From positions 53,839,459 through 53,903,458 of the forward strand of contig CM055060.1 of assembly GCA_029204045.2 (NCBI GenBank): a stretch of 64,000 nt of DNA, written 5' to 3'. Below, in pieces: positions 53,085 to 64,000 of this stretch. The notes under the pieces were generated by a model, which saw nothing but the letters and a program-made list of their open reading frames with translations, did no database searches and was not told the origin of the DNA. A program made the translations under genes and the position numbers. How positions within the stretch are numbered: position 1 is the stretch's first letter; each line of letters starts with the position of its first letter. This DNA comes from Tillandsia leiboldiana. Lineage: Eukaryota; Streptophyta; Magnoliopsida; Poales; Bromeliaceae.

Positions 53085-53845
53085 TTTCAGTCTGAATTAA
53101 TTTTATATTACATAATATATATATATATAATATTATATTTAAATTTATTGTAATATATTTTGAAATATTATAAAAAATAATTATTTTAGATTAAGATTTT
53201 TAAGTTTGGATTCGGATTTGAATATAATTTTTTAAAATTTATCAGATTCAAATTTAAATTCAAATTTTAAATTTGATATCGGAATTCGAATTCGGATTCG
53301 GATTCGGATTTTTTGAAAATGTTTCGGAATCGAAGACCCGTTGATCCGTCCTGGGATACGAGGGAGAGGAGGTGGTAGGGATCGATGTTAATGGATCGGA
53401 TTCGAGACGGATTTTAAAAAATTTGAATTCGAATCCGAATCCCTGACGAATTTTAAAAATTCATATCAAAATCCGGACCCGACCAAATATCAAAATCCGA
53501 TTCCGAATCCGAATTCGAAAATTTAAATCCGAAACAAAATTTTGTTTTCTCTTACAATATTTCAAAATATATTATATTAAATTTAAAATTTTAAAATATA
53601 AATTTAAATATAATATTAAATATTTATATATATATATATTACATAATATAAAATTAATTCGGGTTCGGATTAGATTCAGGTTAGAATTAATTACAATCAA
53701 AATTCATATCTAAATTTAAATTCGTCAAATTTTTATTTTTTATTTTTAGATTCGAATTTATATCTATTTAATATCGAATAAATTTATTCCGTTCGAATTC
53801 GACTTGGATAAAATTTCGGTATAGTAACCATTGACATCCCTTAGG
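53085..53845. repeat. Inverted pair of GGATTCGG-type dispersed repeats
   Basis: 53085-53340 resembles the right half of the repeat at 48300-48630 in the same orientation. 53390-53845 resembles the same family in the opposite orientation and ends ACCATTGACATCCCTTA, the reverse complement of the usual start. Together they form a head-to-head pair. Confidence 0.5.
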
Positions 53846-54330
53846 AGGTGAGGTGGAATCAATTACACCACGGGATATGGGCTCCTCCTTGTTCCCACCT
53901 CCCCCGCGAGCCGGGACAAAAAAACCGGACCGGCCTGGGACCCACCTCGCCGCATCGTTTCCCCGATTAACCCATCCCCGATTCCCCGTGACTTCCCTTT
54001 GCTTTTTTAATATAAATAAAATAAAATAAAATAAAATAAATCTTGCATCGGTCAAAGCTTACACTACTCCGCGAGTCATCAATTATTGAACACCAATAAA
54101 AATTAAGATGATCTAAAATTCTCTTGCATTTTTAAAACAAATATATACAAATTCCAATCAACTTTAGCGTTTTGGTTCCGCGTTTTTTTACTTATTTGGT
54201 TCGATGTAAAATAATACCTTTGTAAAATTATTTTTAAATAAGAATTTTAAAAAATATTTATTTTGATAATTAATTTTTTTTAATATTTTTATTTAATAAA
54301 AGTTATTAATTATAAATTATTTTAATTATA
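53846..54330. other. Intergenic, no gene recognised
   Basis: A GC-richer patch (53850-54000) and a short (ATAAA)n run at about 54010-54040; otherwise AT-rich. Confidence 0.5.
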
Positions 54331-54334
54331 TGTC

Positions 54335-55243
54335 TATGAGATCAAAAATATCGTAACGTGAGACGTACTGTGCCTATGAAAAAATAGCCGACGAAAAAAA
54401 ACGGGCGTCTTAACTAAGAACGAACTCGGCTGAAGGTGAACTATCAGATTGCCTCAACCGAAAGAGAATAAGAGGCAAAATCAGGATCGACTATCGGTTG
54501 CTCGAGCAGTAAAAGAAAAGATCCTGAAAACAAAAGGCAAAAGATTCGAGACGCGAATCAAGCAACTAATGCTGAAATGACAAGCTGTGCCCTGCATTAG
54601 AAAATGCTGAGAATCACGTCTCGACCTGTCAATTTTGGAAATGAACGTGGATGGAAAAGAGCTACTGTCCAACCAACGAGCATCAACTCAAAAGGAAGTA
54701 GTTTAGAGATACGCGATGATTCCACTTAAGTTACGTCGATTATTCAAAACAGCGACTATACACCTGGTTCGAACGAATATAAATAACCGAACAATCAAAA
54801 AAAAAGGAATTCTGCAAAAGCAAGTAATTACCTCAGCTTTTCAATACCTTCAATTCATGCATCTACTGCTTTTCTAGATAGATTTACAGCTTTCCTAGGT
54901 TAAATTTATAATTTTCTTTTATCGTTTTTCTAGCTAACTTTTCATATCCGCATCTACAGTTTTTTCTAATAATAGTCCTAATTGTAATCGCTATCTATAA
55001 TCAAATTTTGAACAATACAATTTTCAACAGACTATTCGGTCGTATTAATTTATGTTTTCAAATTCCGTTTCGACTCTTTCGGGGCGAACTTTGTTTAAAA
55101 GTTCGATTGAGAAGAATCCGTCCGAGCGAATCCCTCTTCGGCCTAATCGTTTGTCACGCGGCGCATCACACACAGAGAGTCAACTCAGAAGCTGATCGCG
55201 GACCATACACGGTCAACGATAAGCGGGACATTTGGCCCCAACA
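54335..55243 (+). mobile_element. Probable solo LTR or LTR fragment
   Basis: The segment has a TATA-like CGAATATAAATAACC (about 54775), CT-poor leader sequence and an end GGGACATTTGGCCCCAACA, a layout seen in plant LTRs. ATGTC follows the end (55244-55248) and ATGTC also occurs at 54330-54334, but the sequence after it starts TATGAG rather than TG, so borders are not certain. Confidence 0.4.
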
Positions 55244-55259
55244 ATGTCTTACACATAAT

Positions 55260-55800
55260 ATATTAAAATAAAAAATATAAAAAATATTTTATATATTTGA
55301 AATTTTATAATTTTATAAACAATATATACAACTAAAATAATTATACACTTATTAGTAATTTTAGCTGTCAAAAAATTTTATTAAATTATCCATTTATACT
55401 CCGCGAGACATCATACCGCGCAGTCGTTCTGTTTCCTTGCCCTCTACTGCAACCCGCGAAACCGGCGACTAGAGTGGTGACACGTGTCAATTCATAGAGT
55501 GGGTCCCACAAAGAAACGCGGAATTCATTGTCTCAGCTGATCGGTGCGTTGTAGCTGATCGGTGGTAGACGCGTCCAAGGCGGAATCTGACTGTGGAGTG
55601 TAATGACGAAAATGCCCTCCGATAGAGGAATTAATTATCCTCCTTATTGCCGCAATTTCCATTTTTTTAACTCGAAAAATCAACGTAACCAATCTTATTA
55701 ATTTAACTATTTAAATTTAAATTAAATAATTAACGAAAAATTCCGATTGAGTTTCACCCGCCATTAGAACCAGTTAAAAACGAACCCCCCACCACCCCTT
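55260..55800. other. Intergenic region upstream of the remorin gene
   Basis: No gene. 55560-55640 and 55780-55830 are moderately GC-rich and may hold the remorin promoter. No clear TATA box was identified. Confidence 0.4.
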
Positions 55801-55839
55801 CCACATTGTTCTCTCGGTGAGCGACTCGAGGGGAATGCG

Positions 55840-56141
55840 ATGGAGCTGAGGATGCAGAGCCGAGAATTAGGGTTAGGGTTTCGAGAGGCGGAGGAGGACG
55901 GGGAGGAGGAGGAGGAGGAGAGGAGGAAGAAGAAGAAGGGGGAGCCGCAGCATTCGCGATCGACGGTGGGGAGGAGGCGGCGGCGGAGGAAGAGGGGCGC
56001 GGAGGAGAGCTTCGATTCGGCGATCGCCTACTCCCCCAACACCGCGCCCGCCACCACCCGCTGCTCCTTCGAATGCGATCATGACGGGCTCTTGGTGCTC
56101 TCTCGATCTTAATTTCTTCGCATTTTTTTGTTGATTTCTTT

Positions 56142-56175
<34 letters not shown>

Positions 56176-59100
56176 CTCCCCGCGATTTAGATCGCGCGCT
56201 TCTCATTTTGATTTTAATAAATACGAAGCATTCGTGAAAATAAAACAGTAAAATAGACTCGAATCCATTGAAAGATTTAGTATTTCGAGAAAAGCTAAAA
56301 AGAGTGCGCGCGCAGTGACTAGCGAGTTGCAAAAAAATGTAATTTTTTAGGGAAAAAAAACTGGGAAATTGTTCTTGTGTGGTGCGCATCTTTGCTCTAT
56401 ATGATCGTAAGAGAGAGAGAGAGTGTGCACAATTTTATGTGCGGTGAGAACATTATTAAAAAGTGAGGATTTTTTGGGGTGATAAAATTGGGAAAATCTC
56501 TTACTTTTGCCCAATTTTCTCTTCCGTTTATTTTGGTGTGGGCTTTGAGAGTAGTGTGACCAGTGAGACGCCTCCATCTTTTTTCCGCTATTGTTCACAG
56601 CATTTGGCGGGATGCGAGCTCTCCGGTGGCCCTGGCCCAGATCCAGATCCAGCTAAAAGAGCCCCCTTTACTCTCCCTTCTCGTGATACTCCCACCCGCC
56701 CAATCCACGCCCATCGCGCCTCTATACCTTTCAACAAAGGTCAGCAGCAGTACTGTTCTTCATACTGCTACTTATTAGAGTGTTGTCACTCTCACCCTCT
56801 GCGTATGCTTGTCTGAGTTCATCTTTAATAAAGGTTTCGCAGGGGCAGAGGAGGGCTTCGTACATGGCGCAGGAGAGGAGGAGGAAGCAGGAGAAACCCT
56901 AGACCCAGCAAGAAACACCTTCTCTCAGGCCCCCGGAGGTAACAGGAATCGCTCAAAACCCCCACTTACCTCTCTTTTATTAAAGTTTCGATTTTTTTAT
57001 CACCGCACATATGTTGTTCGGTAGAATGCCGCAACCAATGCTTCAGATCTGAAGCTCTCCACCCGGCGCCCGGTAGGGAACCGCGGCGGCGGCGCCCTGC
57101 GTCTCTCGATCTCAACGGCCAGGGAGTGGATGTGAGTGCTGTGTCTCCGAGATTTGTTATTGGGGGCTTAGGAGGGATGAGCAAGAGCTCCACGGCTTCG
57201 TCCCGGAGCAGATCGGGCACCTTCCCTAGCCCCGGCACGCCGAGCTATAACAGGCACGGCGCGGTGGCAATTGGGTATAACAAAGGTTGGAGCTCGGAGA
57301 GGGTGCCGCTCCCTGCGAATAGTAACCGGAGATACGCCGGCGGTGGGCTGGTGCTGCCTTTCAACAATGGGAGGACTTTGCCGTCGAAATGGGAGGATGC
57401 CGAGAAGTGGATCTTCAGTCCGGTTTCCGGCGATGGGATTGGGAGATCGTCAATTCCCCCAGCCCATCATCATCACCGGCGTCCCAAGTCCAAGAGTGGC
57501 CCGCTGGGGCCTCCTGGAGCAATCGGCGTCGCCTACTCGACGGCTGCTTCGCCGCTTGCCCCCTGCTTTGATGGCCGGAGAGTTGGGCATTTCACGGCAG
57601 CCTCGCCGTTGCTGGCTGGGGTTTTGATACCAGGAAGAACCGGAGGCGGCGTCGGCATCGGCATCGGCATCGGCATCGGCGGTCGATCTTCTTCTTCTAA
57701 TGGCGAATCCTGTATTGTTCCATCTTCCACCTTGCCTACCTCTCAGAATGCTACACAAGGTCATTTCACACCATAATCATACTAACTAGCAAGTGAATTG
57801 TGCTATGCACGAAAATTTAAATTTTGAAATTTGTTTGTTAAGTCTATATATAAGATTAATATTTGAACTCAACATCATACTATATTTGAAAATAAATTTA
57901 TATTGCTCAAATAATAATAATAGTTACTAATAAATAACTGTAATTTGTGAATAAGCTACGATAAAAAAAGAGAGATGAATACTATATATATATATATATA
58001 TGATACACTGGTCATACTTTATACTGATATAATGTTGTTATCTTTTCCCTTCAACAGACATTATATAATAAAAGGAACTTGTGGAATCACCTGAAGGGAG
58101 TACTGTCCATAATTTGATTTTAGACGTAGTCTTTTGTGAACTTAGGAGGTGAATGCAACCTAGTCGATGCACAGCGGAATTTATTTTGCATTTGATTACG
58201 TTGATATATTTATCCGGTAATTATTATGCTCATTTAGCTCTTTGCTCCTGTAAGGAAGTGGCTTCTTTCAATAGCCAACTCCACTCAGATTCCAAATAAA
58301 GTGAAAGCATTTGAACAATAAGTGCGCATCTTTGTTGTTGCTTCACATGTTATCTCTTAATTGGTAATTACACGAGCTAAAACAATATAACAAATCGCAT
58401 GTAATGCTTTTAAGTTTGTGTGACTTTTTAGCTTATCGTTTTCTTCGTTTGTTTTGTAGACGAAGAAGTTGAGAACACAAGAAAAGCCATTACGATGTCT
58501 CCTGTTGTTCTGAAGAAGGATGCGGCGACACAAATGAGCCCTGAGGGAAGAAGCCCTCTATCTTCTCCCAAGGAGAGGCCTCCTTTCTCAAACTCGCCAA
58601 TAGCCAGCTCCATCGAAGAGCTTGAGAGCCATTTCTCTAAGCTCGAGGTCAGGGATGTGGAGGTGGATGATAGGGTGACTACTGTAACCAAGTGGTCAAA
58701 GAAGCAAGTCACTCGATGCTCCGACAAGCGCTCGACGAATGTTGTAGAGTGGAAGAAAAAGAGTCTGGAGGCTAAAGATTCTTGCTGGGAAGTAACTGAA
58801 AAGGAGAAGACTGTATCAAGGTGAGGATTGCTTTCTGTTGCCAGTTTTTTTGTTGTTGCTTTTTTCTGATCTACACTGCATCTAAATTAGAATTCCCCGG
58901 CATAAGGTAGTCCTAGGAAAGCCCCTTGAAAATGTGGTTGGGAAGCTTCAATGACTCCTTAGTTTTATAAGAAATCTGACCACTCAGATGCAATTTCTGC
59001 AGATCTAAGAGAGAGGAAGCGAAGATCACAGCATGGGAGAATCTGCAAAAGGCTAAAGCCGAGGCATCAATAAGAAAACTTGAGGTATGCACCTTTGGTT

Positions 59101-59776
59101 GAAGTTTTTATCCATACATCATCGTAAGGATCTGCTTCAACTCGCCGACGTATAGTAAAATGATGCTAAACTTTCTGATCATTGTCTAGGGGGGTAAATT
59201 GCACGAGGGGTCCTCAACTTTGTAGTGTAGTTTCAATTTGGTTCCCAACCTTTCAATTATTTTTCGATTGGGCCTCATTTCATTTGCAATATTTCTCCTA
59301 TGGTTGAGTTGACCCATCAAATTAAACAGAAATCCCAATAAAGCGTCTTGCAGACTTCTCATATGACGACTTTTCATCAATTTCGGAAATTAATGAAAAC
59401 ATCAGGATGGCAATGGGATGAAAGGTTAGGGTCACAATCATAATAACTGGAAGGTTAGCAACCAAACTTAAATCCTCCTGATAACATTGGGGACCCTGGT
59501 GCAGTTTAAAAATGATCTAGGAGTGAAGTTGGATATTTCTTACTTGGAAAGTTTTATATGTTTAATCAGATGAAACTGGAAAAGAAAAGATCGTCTTCAA
59601 TGGACAAAATTCTGGGGAAGCTTAGATCGGCTCAAAAAAAGGCACAGGAGATGCGTAACGCAGCAACAGCCCACCAAACTCATCATGTTGTTAGGAGTGC
59701 TAAGAAGGTTAGAAGCATTCGTAGAACCGGTCAGATCGGTTCATTGAGTGGCTGCTTCACCTGCCATGCTTTTTAG
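55840..59776 (+). CDS. Remorin family protein, seven-exon model
   Basis: Remorins are plant-specific plasma-membrane nanodomain proteins with a C-terminal coiled coil. The model is 56601-56739, 56843-56938, 57025-57759, 58460-58820, 59003-59084 and 59570-59776, with GT-AG borders whose phases all agree. A tentative first exon is 55840-56094 (ATG, acidic then Arg-rich, CSFECDHDGLL), phase 0. With it the protein is about 624 residues. Key stretches are DPAKRAPFTLPSRDTPTRP, SRSGTFPSPGTPSYNRHG, GWSSERVPLP, LPSKWEDAEKWIFSPVS, RRPKSKSGPLGPPG and MSPVVLKKDAATQMSPEG. The Remorin_C coiled coil is EEAKITAWENLQKAKAEASI plus MKLEKKRSSSMDKILGKLRS, and the end is GCFTCHAF. The cysteines near the C-terminus could be S-acylated, as known for remorins. 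A (GGCATC)n run codes GIGIGIGIG. It appears intact. The first exon is the weak point. Confidence 0.85.
57986..58001. repeat. Short (AT)n in remorin intron
   Basis: About eight AT units in the intron after the long exon. Confidence 0.8.
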
Positions 59777-60416
59777 CTTATTCAAAGCAACGACACTTCA
59801 GTGAGTATGAGTCCTATTCTCAAAATTTAATATGTACAGTGTTTACATTTTGAGCTTGAGTCGTAGTAGGTTCTTGTCAATTAATTGAAATTTCTGCTCC
59901 GACCAGGTAAAAATTGGAGCGATGCAGTTATTTTCTAGATGGGAACGGCGAGACGCTAGAAGCGGCAAGACGGCATTTTCAACGTTGTAACATATTTCAA
60001 TGTTTTTGATTAACAGCCAAGTTGTTTCAAGAACTAGGTATCATTTAAAAGTTCATTAGTAGGAGTATTCTTGGTAATATCTAAATAAAAAGAAAGTTAA
60101 CTGCTCAAGCTCTTCTTCAATAGTACAAGGCATAACCAGGCTATCCAGTCCAGCGTGCATCTTTTCCTCGCCGTCCATTTGAACGAGTTGAAAGATGGTT
60201 CGAGACACACATTCCAGTCATAAGTTAAGTTGCAGAAGTTTAAAAAGTAAAAAGAAAAAAGAAAAAGTTACGTAGTTTGAAATATCACGAATCATATTAT
60301 CATTGGATTCTCTCCATGTATAAGAGCATCTTCCCTGTGTATGGTCTTGTCTACTGAATGACAGGGACCAGCTGAGGCAACCTATTATGTCTCGTAGCTC
60401 GTGCCATTCTTTTGTA

Positions 60417-60486
<70 letters not shown>

Positions 60487-60961
60487 ATGCACTATTAGGC
60501 CTTGCCATACTACCGAGCTGGAATTAACCATATAAGCCATATTTTAGATCCAAAAACTAAGGAATACAAAGACTTGTGGTAGGAGAGCAATAAAAACTAT
60601 TGAGTCACGTTTTTCCTATGCATTTAGGGTGAAAAATTCATAAATATTTATGCTGAGTCAGTCCATGCTTACCCCATTGTTTTAGGAACTCGTCGCTTTC
60701 TTCTCAAAAGCCTTGAGAAACAAGGGACTACATTTTCTACTGGGTAACTGGGTTGTAGGCAGACTCCACCTGCACCAAGAATTGTCAAAAAAAAAAAAAA
60801 AAAAAAAAAAAAAAGCATAACTGCACAGCACAAACTACAGCTCTATAAATGATATCCCACTAGACTAGCTGATGAAGTATAAAACAAAGGGCAACTTTAA
60901 AAAAAAAAAAAAAAAAAAGACCACTCTTCCCTTTGCCCCTTTAGTTTGCAACAGGTACTCT
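59777..60961. other. Intergenic: microsatellite and two poly-A tracts
   Basis: An (AT)n(GT)n compound microsatellite occupies about 60419-60487. Poly-A runs lie at about 60787-60814 and 60899-60918. No gene recognised; the first part is remorin 3' UTR. Confidence 0.75.
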
Positions 60962-61366
60962 TGGGGCCCATTTGGTAATGGAATAAGACAAAACTAGCTA
61001 TTCCAGGGATAAGTATAAAATACAGAACTAGTGTAAAAAAATATTTGGGATAGTTCCAGAGATAAGAGATTTTGTGTTTGGTATGAGAATGAGGAATAAG
61101 AGAAATTAAAAATTTTAATTAAGATAAATTATCTTTTTACCCTCAAACTTTATTATGTAATAATAAGATAAAAGATGGTGTCTCGATAGACGTGGAAGGG
61201 TATTTAAGAAAAAAGTAAGAGGGTGGTTTGGAAGAGTGAAAACAGTAATTCCCACTTATTCTAGTTGTACCGGAATAAGCTATACCGATTGATTCCTGGT
61301 GAGTTTGAAAGAATAAGAAGAATATCCCTTCTATTTCCGGTTCTATACCGAATCCAAACGGATCCT
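60962..61366. mobile_element. MITE-like element, about 405 bp, GGGGCCCATTTGG ends
   Basis: Left end TTGGGGCCCATTTGGTAATGGAATAAG. The right end reads, in reverse complement, GGATCCGTTTGGATTCGGTATAG. Interior phrases (GGAATAAGC, TTCTTATTC) resemble the element at 43875-44191. Imperfect ends indicate an older copy. Confidence 0.55.
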
Positions 61367-62164
61367 TGCCGAATAAGTTTAACTAGCTTGACGAGTGTAG
61401 GTTGAAATCATTTCTTTTTACCACTACAAAACAGTGGATGAAACAACAAAAATTTGGCTCAAGGAAAAATCGATAATGTATCGCCTGCCATCCAAGCCCC
61501 TGCAAACAGCAAAGGTAGTTTCCATAAATCAGCAAGTAAAAGCATGGCAAGAAAACACATGTTGTTACTTTTGGACAGCGGAACAAATAACAGCGTCTAT
61601 AAATAAAAATGTTGCATTGTTTACCAAGGACTGCAGCGCAGCAATAAATAAATCAAACAAGCTGGTCACATCTACCAACTATACTTGCAATTTTGACTCT
61701 TCTATGTAATTTTGATAAATAAAAGAAAGACTTGCAACTTCAACCGTCCACAACAGCAAAATTCATGGCTACGGGTTTGTCTGAACTGTTGTTTAAAGAG
61801 TTGGGAGGCGGATCAAAGAGTGAAGTAAACATGAGTTTGAAATTGAAACAGTATAAAAGCTTGGAAAAGCTGAACTGCATATTGAATTACCTGTATCACA
61901 GGACATAATGAGATCGTGCGATCTGAATCCTGTGCAATCAACAAAACTGTAGCTGTAGTAGAACCCTCAAAGCTCGAAAAGTGCTGCCGAGCCAGTGAAG
62001 ACCATTTGACCGTGTCCAGTACAGAAACACTGATGGCGATCGAATCTAGAAACTTAGTCACTACTGTGCCTCGGTACCTTGTGGTGCCCCGAATATCTCC
62101 GGCTAGATCTATTCATCTTCTAGCAGCACCTTTCCTCATGTTTAGTCGGAACAATTTTGAACCC
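61367..62164. other. 3' flank of the DJ-1 gene, no other gene recognised
   Basis: Probably includes the DJ-1 3' UTR (minus strand). Small open frames here have no recognisable features. Confidence 0.5.
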
Positions 62165-63952
62165 TTAGCTTTTTGAGTAGTCGAAAACAATCCCTTCTGC
62201 CACACTTCTTGCCCGTGCATGGCCAAAAAGTTTTTTGACGATAGCCAGCGACAGATCCATCACAGTTCCAAGGCCCCGTCCAGTGATTAGTTTTCCATCA
62301 ATTACTACAGCGGCTTCATCAATTACTTTGCCAGTAAGCTGGCCAATAACAGAGGGATGAGCTGTGGCTGTTTGACCCTGTTTATAATGATACCAATGTC
62401 ACTATTTCATTCCAGTAGTTAGTGGAACTTTTTTATTTTCACAGTTAAGTTACCGATTGTCACCTTGAGCAAACCTTGCTTATGCAAGATAGCTGGTGAC
62501 GAGCAGATCCCCCCATATATCCTTCCTGCTTCCTTTTGTTCTTTCAGTAACCTCTTCAGAATTCTAGACTTGGAAAAGCGCTCAGCACCAGCAACTCCTC
62601 CCTGTAATATTTCACACAGTACAACTAACACGATCAGTTATTATTCAAATTCATGCATGTAGAGACTCGACTGCCAAAGGCAAATATCATGTCATACTAC
62701 TGCTGTTTAATATGCAAAATTTGGTGTTCAAAAGTTTCAGAATCACAATTAGAAACAGGGATAAACCATAAGTAGGAAAAAGAAATTGAAGCAAAAATCA
62801 TGCTTTATATGCATTTAAGCGCATCGCGTAGGCCAAATACTGTGAAATTTGTCTTATATTACATCTATGTAAGCATGTACTACCTTACAGTGGATCACAT
62901 ACATGCAACAGCCATCACCAAAAAATTACATCAGACTCACAATTACTAAGCTAGTGGAAACGAGATTCACAACACAAAATGCTCAGAAAATGTCATATCT
63001 TACAGGGAGAATGATCAAATCGTATGTTGACTTCGAGGCATCAGAAAGAGCCTTGTCTGCAATAATCTTTATATTTTGGGATCCTACCACTTGCAGAGAT
63101 TTTTCAATTGATGCCACAACGACATCCACTTTTGCTCGCCTTAAAATGTCCACCAACACGACCACCTCTATCTCTTCAAAGCCATTAGCAACTGGAACAA
63201 GAACCTGTTTGACGGAGGCAAATCATAAATAAATGTCACGAACAAAACTCACTTAAAATTCACCAGAAATAGTAACTCAATATAGCATTTAGTGTATAGA
63301 AACATAAATGTCCAGAAGGTTTTCTTTCTCTCAAGAGATAAATATAGATTAGTAATCTCAATGAGATCAACGCATATAATATATTGAATTTTTTAAGCAA
63401 ATCAATGGAATTTTTCATAGGTGACTCTCACCCAGAATCTTTAATCAGCCTGCAATCTATGATGCAGAGACATGAATATGTGATATGGACACAACACGAA
63501 AGGGATATGGTGATACAGGGAGGTTTGTTTCAGTAATGTAATTCCTTCCACACACACACACCCCCACACCACACACCCCACCCCCCCGCCGCCTTTCCTT
63601 CCCGCAACTTTGCAAGATTCGTGAAAGGCAGAAAACTAAGCCAGTCGGCTAAAGAATTTTCATTCAAAAATCAGAGGTTTCATCCGTATTAAACACTGGA
63701 CAAGACTAGCAACATTGGAGGGTGTTGCCTGAATAGACTCAGACATCTAAGGACCTATCAGTATTTCATACCTGGTTTTCAGTCCTACAAACAGAATATG
63801 TCAAAATGCTAGAATAGCTATAACAGTAACTAGAGTAAACAGCTTCAAAAGGATGCAGGAGAATAGACACTTACATGAGGTGTATGATCAAAAGACCAGT
63901 CAACTTTGTTGAATTCTTCACTTCTTGGATGACCGCCGTCAATTTGCATCAA
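62165..63952 (-). CDS. DJ-1/PfpI family protein (plant DJ-1 homolog), 3' part, partial
   Basis: Four exons on the minus strand join in frame: 63952-63875 (EEFNKVDWSFDHTPH), 63204-63004 (VLVPVANGFEEIE, LVDILRRAKVDVVVASIE), 62601-62464 (GGVAGAERFSKS, GRIYGGICSSPAI) and 62377-62165 (GQTATAHPSV, AVVIDGKLITGRGLGTVMDL, stop TAA). The Cys in GGICSSPA is the DJ-1 nucleophile, and the Glu of NGFEEIE is its usual partner. Plant DJ-1 proteins carry two such domains in tandem. The first exon here looks like the linker, so this is the second domain and the first lies beyond the window. Members act in oxidative-stress or glyoxal handling, some in plastids. It appears intact as far as seen. Confidence 0.85.
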
Positions 63953-64000
63953 CTAGCCACATAGTTTAATAAAGAATAAGAGGAGTGAATATTCATCTAT

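Noticed and set aside
54480..55271. Small open frames in the LTR-like segment
   Set aside because: No recognisable motifs, no splice or promoter logic; the segment looks like LTR sequence.
61413..62061. Open frames downstream of the DJ-1 stop codon
   Set aside because: They lie in the likely 3' UTR or flank and show no family resemblance.

Overview
The window is nuclear DNA of a flowering plant. Genes are split by short GT-AG introns, the recognisable proteins are plant ones (remorin, PHYLLO-type isochorismate synthase, THO5, KU70, VPS26, DJ-1), there are two plant Ty3/gypsy retrotransposons, many short inverted-repeat elements with GGCCCGTTTGG-like ends, and degenerate TTTAGGG (plant telomere-type) repeats. 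The sequence does not fix the species; a monocot is possible but not shown.

Layout. 1-552: 5' exons of a THO complex subunit 5 gene (minus strand, running off the window). 0.7-5.3 kb: transposon and pseudogene debris (Harbinger transposase remnant, a solo LTR with TTATT target duplication, a minisatellite, a dead aspartic protease). 5.3-27 kb ('copy A'): 5' pieces of PHYLLO and KU70 in a row, then tandem fragments of a gene resembling a cwf21-domain splicing factor. Two young LTR retrotransposons sit inside copy A: a 5.9-kb Reina-like element (8118-14038, target duplication GTATC) and a 10.3-kb Tekay/Del-like element on the minus strand (15251-25571, target duplication ATTAG). 28.4-29.2 kb: first two exons of a plastid-type gene (tentatively RETICULATA-related). 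29.8-32.6 kb: a 2.8-kb palindrome of degenerate telomere-like repeats, G-rich strand first and then C-rich. 32.7-37.6 kb: a VPS26 pseudogene (minus strand) holding a 473-bp TRIM element. 37.7-43.1 kb ('copy B'): an inverted, permuted copy of the copy A segments without the retrotransposons, so both empty target sites can be read directly. 44.2-46.2 kb: five 5' exons of a tRNA-guanine transglycosylase gene. 46.3-55.3 kb: AT-rich repeat desert with MITEs, a five-hairpin foldback element and long (AT)n tracts. 55.8-59.8 kb: an apparently complete remorin gene. 62.2-64 kb: 3' part of a DJ-1 family gene (minus strand).

The likely working host genes are at the edges: THO5, remorin and DJ-1. The middle (about 5-46 kb) is a mosaic of truncated gene pieces. 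Several are 5' ends with promoter-like TATA boxes and still-open exons. They were joined by duplication and rearrangement and later invaded by retrotransposons. No cooperating pathway or operon-like system is evident; the interest is in how the mosaic arose and in the telomere-like palindrome at its centre.
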